DNA of 34,361 nt from Kiritimatiellota bacterium. GTDB taxonomy: Bacteria; Verrucomicrobiota; Lentisphaeria; Oligosphaerales; JAADHN01. Location: positions 1-34,361 of the forward strand of contig JAADHN010000143.1 of NCBI GenBank assembly GCA_013151865.1. Reading direction: 5' to 3'. The translations under genes and the position numbers were made by a program. This document shows, piece after piece, positions 25,011-32,878 of this stretch (its first letter is position 1; every line of letters starts with the position of its first letter). The notes under the pieces are model-generated. The model had not been told where the DNA came from. It was given only the letters and a program-made list of their open reading frames with translations, and made no database searches.

Positions 25011-25183
25011 CAGGACGTGCGTCCCACTTGCTTAATGATCCTTGCGCCCCGGTCTCGTTCGTCGCGAGGCGCGCCGAGGCGCAGCAGAGACTTTCGAAGC
25101 TGCCAAACCCGAGCCAGGGCGTCCTTTGTCCGGTCGCCGTCCGGAGCGCCGCGCCCCACCTGTTTGCGTATTTCCGAACTCAT
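25010..25183 (-). CDS. Small charged protein coupled to the nucleotidyltransferase gene
   Basis: A 57-residue hypothetical protein starting MSSEIRKQVGRGAPDG. I cannot assign a family. It is rich in Arg, Lys and Asp and predicted to be mostly helical. The TGA (25012-25010) overlaps the ATG of the nucleotidyltransferase gene by one base. AAGGA lies 12 nt before the ATG at 25183; a GTG at 25207 in the same frame would add eight residues. The coupling makes a real gene likely, and a two-gene cassette of the toxin-antitoxin kind is possible. It could also be an upstream leader peptide. Confidence 0.5.
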   Translation of the reverse strand: MSSEIRKQVGRGAPDGDRTKDALARVWQLRKSLLRLGAPRDERDRGARIIKQVGRTS

Positions 25184-25311
25184 TCCGAGCGAATTCCTTG
25201 TCGGCACGCGAGTTGATTCTGGCGGCTTGTAACCTGTCGGCGCAGTCGGGAAAAGTCAAATCCCGAGAACGGGACTGCCTGACGCACAGGACCGCGGCAA
25301 GGAAAACCGAG

Positions 25312-25326
25312 CGCATTTGAAATGCG
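25312..25326 (-). terminator. Possible terminator of the ATPase-SPFH operon
   Basis: Read on the minus strand, CGCATT-TCA-AATGCG is a 6-bp stem with a 3-nt loop, followed 5 nt later by TTTT. It lies 65 bp after the stop of the last operon gene (25392). It is a weak but plausible intrinsic terminator. Confidence 0.35.
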
Positions 25327-25391
25327 GGGTCATGGTTGGATTGTGTCGAGGCAGTGTCGTGGACAGCGGATTTGCGAATTCACCCCCGGTC

Positions 25392-25880
25392 TCAGTTGCC
25401 GGCCCGGGCCTCGGGAGGTGGGACCACCGGGGTGCCGTACTTGATGGGCATGACGACGCCCCGGGCCGGGCCGGTGGCCACGATTCGCCACCCGCCGAAC
25501 ATGCGCCGAAGTCGAACCTCCTGCACTTCGTTCCGGTCCCGGTAGACCGTCTCCATACGCAACAGGATTTCCCCGGATTCGCCGTCCGCAGGACCCTCGA
25601 CCGTTCCCCGTGTGGTGGCGACACCGGTGACTTCCGCGTAGCGCGAGCGCAAATCGCGACCGAACGCTCCGTCGCCGGCGTCTTTCCTGGCGCCCTCGAG
25701 CTGTCGGCGAAGCGCACCGCCGAAGCAGGCCAAGTAGTCGCGGACGGCGCCGCGCCGCGCCGCATCGACCATGCGGTGCACGACGGACTCGGGAGAGTCC
25801 TGGGCCGCACGGGAACGGAAGAACGCCAGCAGCGCAAGACAGAAAACGACGAGCGCGGCAGCGGCCACGGTTCGTTTCAC
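25392..25880 (-). CDS. Small membrane-anchored NTF2-like protein of the SPFH operon
   Basis: A 162-residue protein. It begins at GTG 25880, which overlaps the preceding hflK-like stop (GTGA) and has GGAGGAAGGA just upstream, so the start is well supported. Residues 4-20 (VAAAALVVFCLALLAFF) are one membrane segment or uncleaved signal anchor. The rest (SPESVVHRMVDAARRGAVRDYLACF, then ILLRMETVYRDRNEVQEVRLRRMFGGWRIVA) has the helix-then-sheet layout of NTF2/SnoaL-like domains, a pattern I assign with moderate confidence. It would face the periplasm. It closes the four-gene operon and is probably a partner or accessory of the SPFH complex (inference from context). Confidence 0.7.
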   Translation of the reverse strand: MKRTVAAAALVVFCLALLAFFRSRAAQDSPESVVHRMVDAARRGAVRDYLACFGGALRRQLEGARKDAGDGAFGRDLRSRYAEVTGVATTRGTVEGPADGESGEILLRMETVYRDRNEVQEVRLRRMFGGWRIVATGPARGVVMPIKYGTPVVPPPEARAGN

Positions 25881-26842
25881 TGTCCTTCCTCCACCAAACG
25901 GACGTCGGTCTCGGCATTGGGGTCGGCAATGATCAGCCGGGTGCGCGGCAACAGGCTTTCGAGAGTCTGGGCCCGGAGTCGCCGGCGGGTCAGGGTCGGA
26001 TGTTGGGCCGCAGCACTCAAGGTCGCCGCGAACCGCTGCGCCCGGCCTCGGGCTTTTTGGCCGATGGCATAGGCATCGGCTTCCCCATTTCGGCGGATGG
26101 CGGCGGCTTCCCCGGCGGCCCGGGCCAGGAGATCGTCCCGGTAACCTTCCGCTTCGGCCTTCCGCCTCCGGCTGTCGGCCCGGGCGCTGACCACGTCCCG
26201 GAACGCGTCGGCCACGGCCTCCGGCGGCCCGACACGCTCGATGGACACCGACAGCAGCGAAACGCCGGCCCCGTACCCTTGGAGCAGCCTCTGGGCCGCG
26301 GTGCGGGCCGAATTCTGGACTTCCGCCTTTCGTCGCGTCAGGACATCGTCCACCGTCATGGCTCCCACGACTTCGCACAGGGCGGCTTCAACGGCGTTGC
26401 GGACCAGCGCATCGGGGGCCGTTGTCCGGAACAGGTAGGCGACCGGGTCGTCCACCACGAACTGGACCGACGCCTGGAGGTCGACGATGTTGCGGTCGCC
26501 CGTCAGGAATTGGCTCTGCTCCGGGGTCGGCAGGGCGCCCACGGTACGGAGGCCGGTCCCGGCCCCCACGGTAATGCGACGGGTGCGGCGCAGGCGGATT
26601 CGGGCGACCCGGTCGATTCCGGCCGGAAGCGTGAGGTGGACCCCGGGCAACAGCGGTTCGCCCCGGACTCGCCCGAACCGAAGCAGCACGCCGCGCTCGT
26701 CCGTGCCGATGGTCAACAGCCCGGAAAAGAGATACGCCGCAACGGCGACCGCCGCGAGGCCCGCGGTCCAACGCCGCAACGATGCGCGAGTCCGCCCGGG
26801 GTCGGACGAATGCAACGCCGAATTGTCATTTGCCTGTTTCAT
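25877..26842 (-). CDS. hflK: HflK-like SPFH (band-7) membrane protein
   Basis: A 321-residue stomatin/prohibitin-family protein. Residues 1-26 are cytoplasmic, 27-43 form one membrane segment (TAGLAAVAVAAYLFSGL), and the SPFH domain follows (IGTDERGVLLRFGRV, LLPGVHLTLPAGID, LTGDRNIVDLQASVQFVVDDPVAYLF). The long Ala/Arg/Glu-rich helix (about 215-285: VADAFRDVVSARADSRRRKAEAEGYRDDLLARAAGEA) is the oligomerising coiled coil of HflK. It lacks the long Gly/Pro-rich N-terminus of E. coli HflK. In E. coli HflK and HflC form a large periplasmic cage around the protease FtsH; ftsH is not in this window. ATG 26842 overlaps the hflC-like gene by 17 nt and has no clear ribosome binding site, so translation is probably coupled. 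Confidence 0.87.
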   Translation of the reverse strand: MKQANDNSALHSSDPGRTRASLRRWTAGLAAVAVAAYLFSGLLTIGTDERGVLLRFGRVRGEPLLPGVHLTLPAGIDRVARIRLRRTRRITVGAGTGLRTVGALPTPEQSQFLTGDRNIVDLQASVQFVVDDPVAYLFRTTAPDALVRNAVEAALCEVVGAMTVDDVLTRRKAEVQNSARTAAQRLLQGYGAGVSLLSVSIERVGPPEAVADAFRDVVSARADSRRRKAEAEGYRDDLLARAAGEAAAIRRNGEADAYAIGQKARGRAQRFAATLSAAAQHPTLTRRRLRAQTLESLLPRTRLIIADPNAETDVRLVEEGQ

Positions 26843-27824
26843 GGCCCGATTCTTGAGCGGTCCGTCCCGGCGCCGAGGTGCGGGGCCGCTTGCCGGACAC
26901 GGCGTCAACGCCGGAGAGACTGCCCAGGTAGCGGAATATCTCGGAATCGGCGGAAAGGACCAAAGTTGTCTTCTCGGTGAGGACGTTCCGGTACACCTCG
27001 AGATAACGAAGGAAACGATAGAACTCGGGATCCCGGGCGTGTGCGGCAGTGTAGATGCGAATCGCCTCCTTCTCGGCTTCGCCGCGTTTCAGTTCCGCAT
27101 CCCGTTCCGCTTCGGCCAGAAGCCGACTCTTCTCGAAGTCGGCGTCGGCACGGATCTTGAGTGCCTCCTCCTCGCCTTGGGCCCGATAGAGACGGGCGAT
27201 CCGGTCGCGTTCCGCGCGCATTCTGTCGAACACGCTCTGTTTGTTTTGGCGCGGAAAATTCACCCGCTTGAGCCGAACGTCCACCACTTCGATCCCGAAG
27301 TCCCCGGCTTCCACTCGGGCCATGACATCGGCCCGGACCTTCCGCATGAGTTCGGCCGACTTCATCTCCCCCGGCTTATCCGAGATCAGGTCCGACAATG
27401 GGTGACGGCCGACCTCGGCGGCCAAGTCGGACCAAACGATGTCGTGGAGGCGCGCCTCGGCCCCGGTCCGGTCCGTCAGGCGCTGCAAGAACCGCAGCGG
27501 ATCGGTAATGCGCCAACAGACGTAAACGTCCAGCAAGATATTCTTTGGGTCGCTGGTCAGGAACTCGGAGCCGCGGGGGTCGTAGAGCTGAAGGCGACGG
27601 TCGAACCGGCGTACGGACTGCCAGGGCAGGATCAGATGGGGTCCGGCCTGCTCGAGGGTCTCGAGGTACCGCCCGAACTGGGTGACGATCGCGAACTGGG
27701 TTTCGTCGACCGCCACGAGGCAGCGCCACGCCAGAACGGCCCCGAGTGCGAGGAGGACCAGGGCCCGCACCGTATGCCGGTGAAGGAGGCGGGGATGAGA
27801 ATGGTTTGGGTCGTGCATTGTCAT
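26826..27824 (-). CDS. hflC: HflC-like SPFH (band-7) membrane protein with His-rich N-tail
   Basis: A 332-residue partner of the HflK-like proteins. The cytoplasmic tail (MTMHDPNHSHPRLLHRH) has five His in 17 residues. A membrane segment (about 19-35) and an HflC-type SPFH domain follow: VDETQFAIVTQFGRYLETLEQAGPH, FLTSDPKNILLDVYVCWRITDPLRFLQ. Then comes GIEVVDVRLKRVNFPRQNKQSVFDRMRAERDRIARLYRAQGEEEALKIRADAD, a strong HflC signature, and a coiled coil with EFYRFLRYLEVYRNVL. ATG 27824 is chosen because AAGGA lies 6 nt upstream. An in-frame ATG at 27863 overlaps the previous stop as TGATG and would add 13 residues. It is the second gene of the operon. Confidence 0.9.
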   Translation of the reverse strand: MTMHDPNHSHPRLLHRHTVRALVLLALGAVLAWRCLVAVDETQFAIVTQFGRYLETLEQAGPHLILPWQSVRRFDRRLQLYDPRGSEFLTSDPKNILLDVYVCWRITDPLRFLQRLTDRTGAEARLHDIVWSDLAAEVGRHPLSDLISDKPGEMKSAELMRKVRADVMARVEAGDFGIEVVDVRLKRVNFPRQNKQSVFDRMRAERDRIARLYRAQGEEEALKIRADADFEKSRLLAEAERDAELKRGEAEKEAIRIYTAAHARDPEFYRFLRYLEVYRNVLTEKTTLVLSADSEIFRYLGSLSGVDAVSGKRPRTSAPGRTAQESGHETGK

Positions 27825-27862
27825 GCAGGTCCTTGCATCGTGCGGCTGTCGGCCGGCCGGCA

Positions 27863-30832
27863 TCAGTCCGGGGGCCGGGGCATGTCCCGTTGAAGCCCGG
27901 CCCGGTTCGGGAGCACGGCGTCCACCGCGGCCGCCGGCGCGCTCCGCAGGGCCCGGGGCCCCACGAGAAAGAGACCGCGTCGACCGCGCACGGCCGGATC
28001 GAACAGCACCAAGCGTTTCCCCGCAAACGCGGTTTCGAGCGCCTCGGCATAGAGCCGCAGGTCGGTGACCTCGACGGCGTCCGGTGTTTCCGCCCGGCCG
28101 CCGACCAATGCGAGGAAACGCCCCGCCCGCCCCTGAGCGCCGGCAACGGTCGCCGCCGCTTCCCCGGCCGCCCGGTCCCGGATCCGCCGGGCCGCACCGC
28201 GCGCCCGGGGGACTTCTTCGTTCGCATACGCTTCCGCTTGGTTGATCACGGCTTCCTTTTCTTCGAGTGCATCGATTACTTTACGGAACGCATCCACGGC
28301 CTCGAGCGGGGGGTGAATGTCCTGCAGCTCGATGCGGAGCACCTGGACCCCCAAACCAACGGCCCGGGCAGTACGATCCAGCGCCGCCCGGACATCCGCC
28401 TCGATCCCTCGACGGTCGCGGGTCAAGACCTGGTCGATGGAGCGGCGGGCGATTTCGGTTCGCAGCACGCTCTCGGCAGCGGCCGCCAGGAACGCACGCG
28501 GCGCCTCTGTATGAAACAGGAACCGCAGCGGGGCCGCGACCCGGAAGTGGACCACGGCGTCCACATCGAGCAGGGAGAGGTCGCCGCAGGCCATCAGGGA
28601 TTCGTCGAGGATCTTGGTATAGCCGCCCTGCCGGTGTTGAATGTTCCATTCGTAAGAAGTCGGTCCCGTCCCCGCGGTGCGCCGGGAGCGGAAACCGATC
28701 TCGATGCGCTCGATGCGCTCGGGGTACACCCGGTCGAGTCGGGTCAACGGCCAGGGCGCGCGCCAGTGCAGCCCCGGGGCCAGAGGACGCCCGGCCCGGC
28801 CGAGCCAACGCACGACACCGACCGCGCCGGGGTCGATCCGGAACGTCCCGGAGAGCAGGTACAACAGCCCGGCCGCGGCCGCAGCCGGCCGGGCCCATAC
28901 CGCCAGTGCCCCGCGCAGCCGGGCCGCCTTGCCCTGTACCCAACCTGCGAACTCCGCACGGTCCACCAAAAGACGGAGCGAATTGAGCACCACGAACAAG
29001 GACCCGAACTGATGGTACACCGCGGCGGCCACCGGCCCGAGCCAACCGACTGCGGCCGCCCCCACGCCGACGGCATTGAAAAGCAACGCAAAAACCACCA
29101 GGTTTTGGCGTATGGTACGAAGCACACTGCGCGACAAGTGTACGGCCACCGGCAGTTTCTGGAGGTTCCGTTCGCCGAACACGGCCATGTCCGCCGCCTC
29201 GACGGCCACGGCGACCGCGGCGTCGGTCAGGGCGATACCCACGTCAGCCACGGCCAGGGCTGCGGCGTCGTTGACCCCGTCCCCTACCATGGCGACCGGT
29301 CCGGCGGTCCGGCGAAACTCTTCGACGATCCGGGTCTTGTCTTCGGGTAGCAGGCCGCAGCGCACGTCCGCAACACCCAGTTCGGCGGCAATGGCACGGG
29401 CCGGGCCTTCCGCGTCGCCGGTCAGCATGCACAGATGCGTGACGCCGGCAGCCCGAAGCTGCGCAACGGTTGCGGCGGCTTCGGCCCGGACTTGGTCCCG
29501 GGCCGCAATGACGCCCAGGGCCTGGCCGGCCCGGGCCACAGCCACGACGGTTTTTCCTTCCGCCTCGAACCCGGCCACGAGGGCCGGGAGTGTGCCGGGC
29601 AAGACGGTCCCGTTTTGTTCCAGGAACTCGAGAGTGCCCGCTTGGATCGGCCGGTCGCCGATTCGACCCCGGACCCCCAGGCCGGGCACGGCTTCCACGT
29701 CCTGGGCTTCCGGCAGGTCGAGGGCCCGCCGGCGGGCTTCCGCGGTCACGGCCCGGGCCAATGGGTGTTCGGAACGAGTCTCCACGGCGGCGGCAGTCCG
29801 CAGCAGATCTTCGCTCAAGACTGGAGGTACGGCCACGACATCCGTCACGGCGAGACGAGCCCGAGTAAGTGTGCCGGTCTTGTCCAGCAAGAACGTTCGA
29901 CAGCGGGCCAGGGTCTCGAGGGCCGCACCGCCCTTGACCAATACGCCGAGCCGGGCCAGGCGCCCAAGGCCGGCCGCGACTGCCGTGGGTGTGGCCAGCA
30001 CGAGCGCGCATGGACACGCCACAACGAGTACGGCCACACCGCGCGTCAGGTCGCCCGTCCACCACCAGGCGAGCCCGCCGAGAACGAGAATCGCGGGAAG
30101 AAAAAACGTGGCGAATCGGTCGGCCACTCGCTGAATCGGGGCCCGACGCCGCTCGGCGTCCTCGATCAGGTGCACCATACGGCCGAAAGCCGTATCCGGA
30201 CCGAGGCGCTCGACCCGGACCTCCAGTGCTCCCGTCCCGTTCAGCGCCCCGGCCAAGACCGGGCGCCCCGGCCAAACGTCGACCGGCAGCGACTCGCCGG
30301 TCAATGGGGCTTGATCCAGCGCCGAATGACCGGAAAGGACGGTCCCATCCACCGGTATGCGCGCGCCCGGGACCACAAGGACGCGGTCGCCGGGTCGGAG
30401 CGATTCAATGGCGACGTGCTCGTGTCCCGTTGCGGTGAGACGGACCGCTTCCTCCGGCGTCAGGCGCATCAACGCCCGAACCGCTCCCCGCGTCCGGAAT
30501 ACGGCGATTTCCTCGAGAAAGCCGCCGATCCACATTATGAGAATGACTTCGGCAGCCACGAAATCCCGGCCGATGGCGAGTGCGGCGGCCGCAGCCGTGC
30601 ACACCGCAAGGTCCGCGGACAGACGCCCCCGCCGCAGCTCACCCAAGGCGTTCAGCAACAAGGGGACACCGCCGACCACTGCGGCCACTGCATAGGCTGA
30701 AATCCCGAACACTGTCGGGAAAAAACCTGCCGCACCCGCCGCCATGCCCACACCGACCGCAGCCGCCACCCCCAAGCTGCGAAGCGGCAGGCTCGAATCG
30801 TGCCTAGGATGGTGTTGATGTCCGGCGCCCAT
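27863..30832 (-). CDS. P1B-type metal-transporting ATPase fused to an HflK-like SPFH domain
   Basis: A 989-residue two-part protein. The tail MGAGHQHHPRHD is His-rich, and no HMA/CxxC domain is present. Eight membrane segments (about 18-37, 45-63, 72-88, 91-109, 241-258, 265-287, 577-596, 600-620) and the full ATPase set follow: TGES (178-181), CPC in TM6 (273-275), DKTGTLT with phospho-Asp317, HP (356-357), TGD (471-473) and GDGVND (517-522). After the ATPase core a ninth segment (about 646-662) leads into a complete HflK-like SPFH domain and coiled coil (663-940: VGVVRWLGRAGRPLAPGLHW, SLLDVDAVVHFRV, INQAEAYANEEVPRARGAA). The odd number of segments puts the SPFH part in the periplasm, as in true HflK. 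Metal specificity is unclear. ATG 30832 is preferred over upstream TTG/GTG codons but has only a weak ribosome binding site. It heads the operon with hflC- and hflK-like genes. Confidence 0.9.
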   Translation of the reverse strand: MGAGHQHHPRHDSSLPLRSLGVAAAVGVGMAAGAAGFFPTVFGISAYAVAAVVGGVPLLLNALGELRRGRLSADLAVCTAAAAALAIGRDFVAAEVILIMWIGGFLEEIAVFRTRGAVRALMRLTPEEAVRLTATGHEHVAIESLRPGDRVLVVPGARIPVDGTVLSGHSALDQAPLTGESLPVDVWPGRPVLAGALNGTGALEVRVERLGPDTAFGRMVHLIEDAERRRAPIQRVADRFATFFLPAILVLGGLAWWWTGDLTRGVAVLVVACPCALVLATPTAVAAGLGRLARLGVLVKGGAALETLARCRTFLLDKTGTLTRARLAVTDVVAVPPVLSEDLLRTAAAVETRSEHPLARAVTAEARRRALDLPEAQDVEAVPGLGVRGRIGDRPIQAGTLEFLEQNGTVLPGTLPALVAGFEAEGKTVVAVARAGQALGVIAARDQVRAEAAATVAQLRAAGVTHLCMLTGDAEGPARAIAAELGVADVRCGLLPEDKTRIVEEFRRTAGPVAMVGDGVNDAAALAVADVGIALTDAAVAVAVEAADMAVFGERNLQKLPVAVHLSRSVLRTIRQNLVVFALLFNAVGVGAAAVGWLGPVAAAVYHQFGSLFVVLNSLRLLVDRAEFAGWVQGKAARLRGALAVWARPAAAAAGLLYLLSGTFRIDPGAVGVVRWLGRAGRPLAPGLHWRAPWPLTRLDRVYPERIERIEIGFRSRRTAGTGPTSYEWNIQHRQGGYTKILDESLMACGDLSLLDVDAVVHFRVAAPLRFLFHTEAPRAFLAAAAESVLRTEIARRSIDQVLTRDRRGIEADVRAALDRTARAVGLGVQVLRIELQDIHPPLEAVDAFRKVIDALEEKEAVINQAEAYANEEVPRARGAARRIRDRAAGEAAATVAGAQGRAGRFLALVGGRAETPDAVEVTDLRLYAEALETAFAGKRLVLFDPAVRGRRGLFLVGPRALRSAPAAAVDAVLPNRAGLQRDMPRPPD

Positions 30833-30998
30833 ACCGTTATCGCTCGCCTTTCGGTCGGTTTGCCGCCCGCCGTCCCCCGCCTGTGCCCCGTCGGTGCGGC
30901 GGCAGGCAGGAGTGTAGTCGAAGTTCTCCACCAGAGCCCGCCCGCAAAAGGGGCGTGGCCCGCGGGAGTTGTCGCTCTCCGCCAAGGGCGAATCGCTG

Positions 30999-31036
30999 TC
31001 CGCCTGAGGCGGACCCGTCTCTCCCGCCAAGCGGGA
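30999..31036. repeat. 38-bp double-hairpin repeat, copy 1
   Basis: The unit holds two adjacent palindromes: TCCGCC-TGA-GGCGGA (extended by a G/C pair to 30998-31014) and TCCCGC-CAA-GCGGGA (31022-31036). A shorter related hairpin, CGCC-AAG-GGCG, lies just before it at 30980-30990. It aligns without gaps to copy 2. Confidence 0.75.
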
Positions 31037-31102
31037 TCCGGCTGGGAGCGCAGGACGGCAGAGCGAGTCCCCGAGCGTCCCTGCACAGCGGAGACTGCGG
31101 AG

Positions 31103-31140
31103 TTCGCCTCAGACGGACGCGCCTGTCCCGCTCGGCGGGA
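31103..31140. repeat. 38-bp double-hairpin repeat, copy 2
   Basis: The same length as copy 1, matching at about 29 of 38 positions. It keeps the TCCCGC...GCGGGA-type second hairpin (here with CTCG at its centre), but the first palindrome is decayed. Such units look like dispersed REP-type elements; whether they are repeated elsewhere in the genome cannot be seen here. Confidence 0.65.
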
Positions 31141-31849
31141 ACGAAATCTCACCAAGAGCCGCACTCGCGCGCGGCCACGCACCTTTAATGTGTTGTGGCC
31201 GGGCTCTCCACTACTACCCGCCGGGCGAGCCTTCGTCAAGCGCATTCGGGTCCTTTTCGCGTCCTCCGCACGGCAGGCGCGGGCATGATGGCAGGACACC
31301 GTCTCCGAGGGGTTGCGCTTTGTGTCGGTCCGAAAACCCGGGCCCACATGGCGGATCAGGTCGGCGGCGCTACGTTACCCTGAACGATTCACGTGTCCGT
31401 GCCACCCCGAGGGTGAAGCGCATTGCCGTTCTTCCGACGCGAGCGCCAAGAATCGAATTCTGTCGCAGTATGGTCCGCAACCGTTTTCCGCCCAATGTGG
31501 ATCGACACAACATTGTCGGCTTCATAAATGGTGTGAACGCCACCCTTGATTTGTACCAAAATCGGCAGTGGTTTGGCCCCGGGGTGTCCGCCCGAAAGAA
31601 GAAGCAGTAACGCATTCGGTTGGGGAAGATTAAGAAACTCTTTCCCCGCTGCTTGACCTGGGCCCGGGGGGTGCCGGTATTGGTACACTTTAAGGTTGGC
31701 CGTGAGAAATGGTCCAGGTTGGAATGTGTTTCATCACGCCTTCCCGTGGGCACGAGGCCGCCGGGGGGTCCGGCGGAACGGCGCCGAGGCGGTCCCCCGG
31801 CGCAGCCGGGCGCGAACGGCCTTCTCCATAACCCGGAGGATCAGGTATC

Positions 31850-32878
31850 ATGACACTGCGAATCGGTTTCGTCGGGGTCGGCGGCATTTCACGGCGACAC
31901 CTGGGCAATGCGGCCGCCCGGCAGGATGTGGAAATCGTCGGGCACGCAGACATCCGTCCGGAGCGGGCGCGGGCCGCGGCGGACAAGTACGGCGGAAATG
32001 CCTATGATCACTGCACGCGGTTGCTCGATACCGAAAAACCGGACGCAGTGGTGATCTGCACCCCGCCCGACGCCCACGGCGACATTGAGGAGGCCTGCGC
32101 GGAACGAGGTGTGCCGTTCTTTGTCGAGAAGCCTGTAGCGGTGAACCTCGATCTGGCGGCCAGGGCGAAACGCGCCGTGGACCGCAGCGGCCTGGTTACC
32201 CAGGTCGGGTACATGTACCGCTTCAGTCACGGCGTGCAGAAGGCCCGCGAGCTTCTTGCCGGTCGCCGTATCGCCATGGTGCAGCAACACTTCTACATGC
32301 CCGGTCTCCCACCGCCGGAATGGTGGCCGTACCTCGAGCGGTCCGGCGGCCAGCTCACGGAGCAAGCCACACACATGCTGGACCTGGGCCGGTTCCTCTG
32401 CGGCGATGTGGTGGCCGTGACCGGGACCCAGGCCCGAGTCCGCGACTGGCGCCCGAGGCCCGACACGCCCGAGCCCGGTGGCCTGCGATGGACCGCGGAC
32501 CCGTTCACCATCCCCGACACCACGGCCCTGACCCTGCAGTACGCCTCCGGCGCACTCGGCACCTTGAGCTGCTCGATGGTGCCCGGGACCGCTTGGGACA
32601 ACGGGTTCCGTATCGTGGCGGAAGGCTTGATCGTCACCATCGACGGCGGCAACGTAAGCTGGCGCGGCCAGGAAGAGGGCAGTGTCTCGGCCGGAGAGAA
32701 TTGGCAGAGCTACGTCCTGTACGACTTCTTCGATGCGGTTATCGAGGGGCGACCTGCCCGGGTGCCGTACGACGAAGGCGTGCGGAGTCTGGCGATCTCG
32801 CTGGCCGGACACGCTTCCGCCGCGCAGGGCGGGACCCCGGTCGATCCGCGGGACCTGATCCGGGACTTGGGGCTCTGA
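31850..32878 (+). CDS. Gfo/Idh/MocA-family NAD(P)-dependent oxidoreductase
   Basis: A 342-residue dehydrogenase. ATG 31850 follows GGAGGA at 9 nt. The N-terminal Rossmann fold begins IGFVGVGGISRRHL (dinucleotide motif 8-13), with DAVVICTPPDAHGD (65-78) and the catalytic-lysine motif FFVEKPVAV (Lys94). The C-terminal sheet domain contains GGQLTEQATHMLDLGRFLCG (His175, Asp178), typical of the family. Members oxidise or epimerise sugars, inositols or related compounds; the substrate is unknown. It appears monocistronic between a long intergenic region and broken minus-strand genes. No twin-arginine signal is present, so it is cytosolic. Confidence 0.92.
   Translation: MTLRIGFVGVGGISRRHLGNAAARQDVEIVGHADIRPERARAAADKYGGNAYDHCTRLLDTEKPDAVVICTPPDAHGDIEEACAERGVPFFVEKPVAVNLDLAARAKRAVDRSGLVTQVGYMYRFSHGVQKARELLAGRRIAMVQQHFYMPGLPPPEWWPYLERSGGQLTEQATHMLDLGRFLCGDVVAVTGTQARVRDWRPRPDTPEPGGLRWTADPFTIPDTTALTLQYASGALGTLSCSMVPGTAWDNGFRIVAEGLIVTIDGGNVSWRGQEEGSVSAGENWQSYVLYDFFDAVIEGRPARVPYDEGVRSLAISLAGHASAAQGGTPVDPRDLIRDLGL

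Larger units (their letters stand above)
30833..31849. other. Long intergenic region between the ATPase-SPFH operon and the Gfo/Idh/MocA gene
   Basis: About 1 kb between two divergent genes. It should contain both promoters. The part from about 30978 to 31140 is built from short GC hairpins, including two copies of a 38-bp unit (listed separately). The part from about 31430 to 31700 is visibly less GC-rich than its surroundings and contains a minus-strand open frame (31389-31688, GTG start, no ribosome binding site) that I do not accept as a gene. No confident promoter consensus was seen. GGAGGA before 31850 is the ribosome binding site of the plus-strand gene. Confidence 0.5.

Noticed and set aside
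25226-25259. Possible sigma70 promoter before the small gene-nucleotidyltransferase pair (TTGACT on the minus strand at 25259-25254)
   Set aside because: The only -10-like hexamers sit 19 or 22 bp away and match poorly, so no promoter is claimed.
31389-31688. Minus-strand open frame of about 100 codons in the less GC-rich part of the long intergenic region
   Set aside because: Parts look protein-like (ILVQIKGGVHTIYEADNVVSIHIGRK), but it begins with GTG without a ribosome binding site and matches no family I know. It could be a gene remnant; a homology search would decide.
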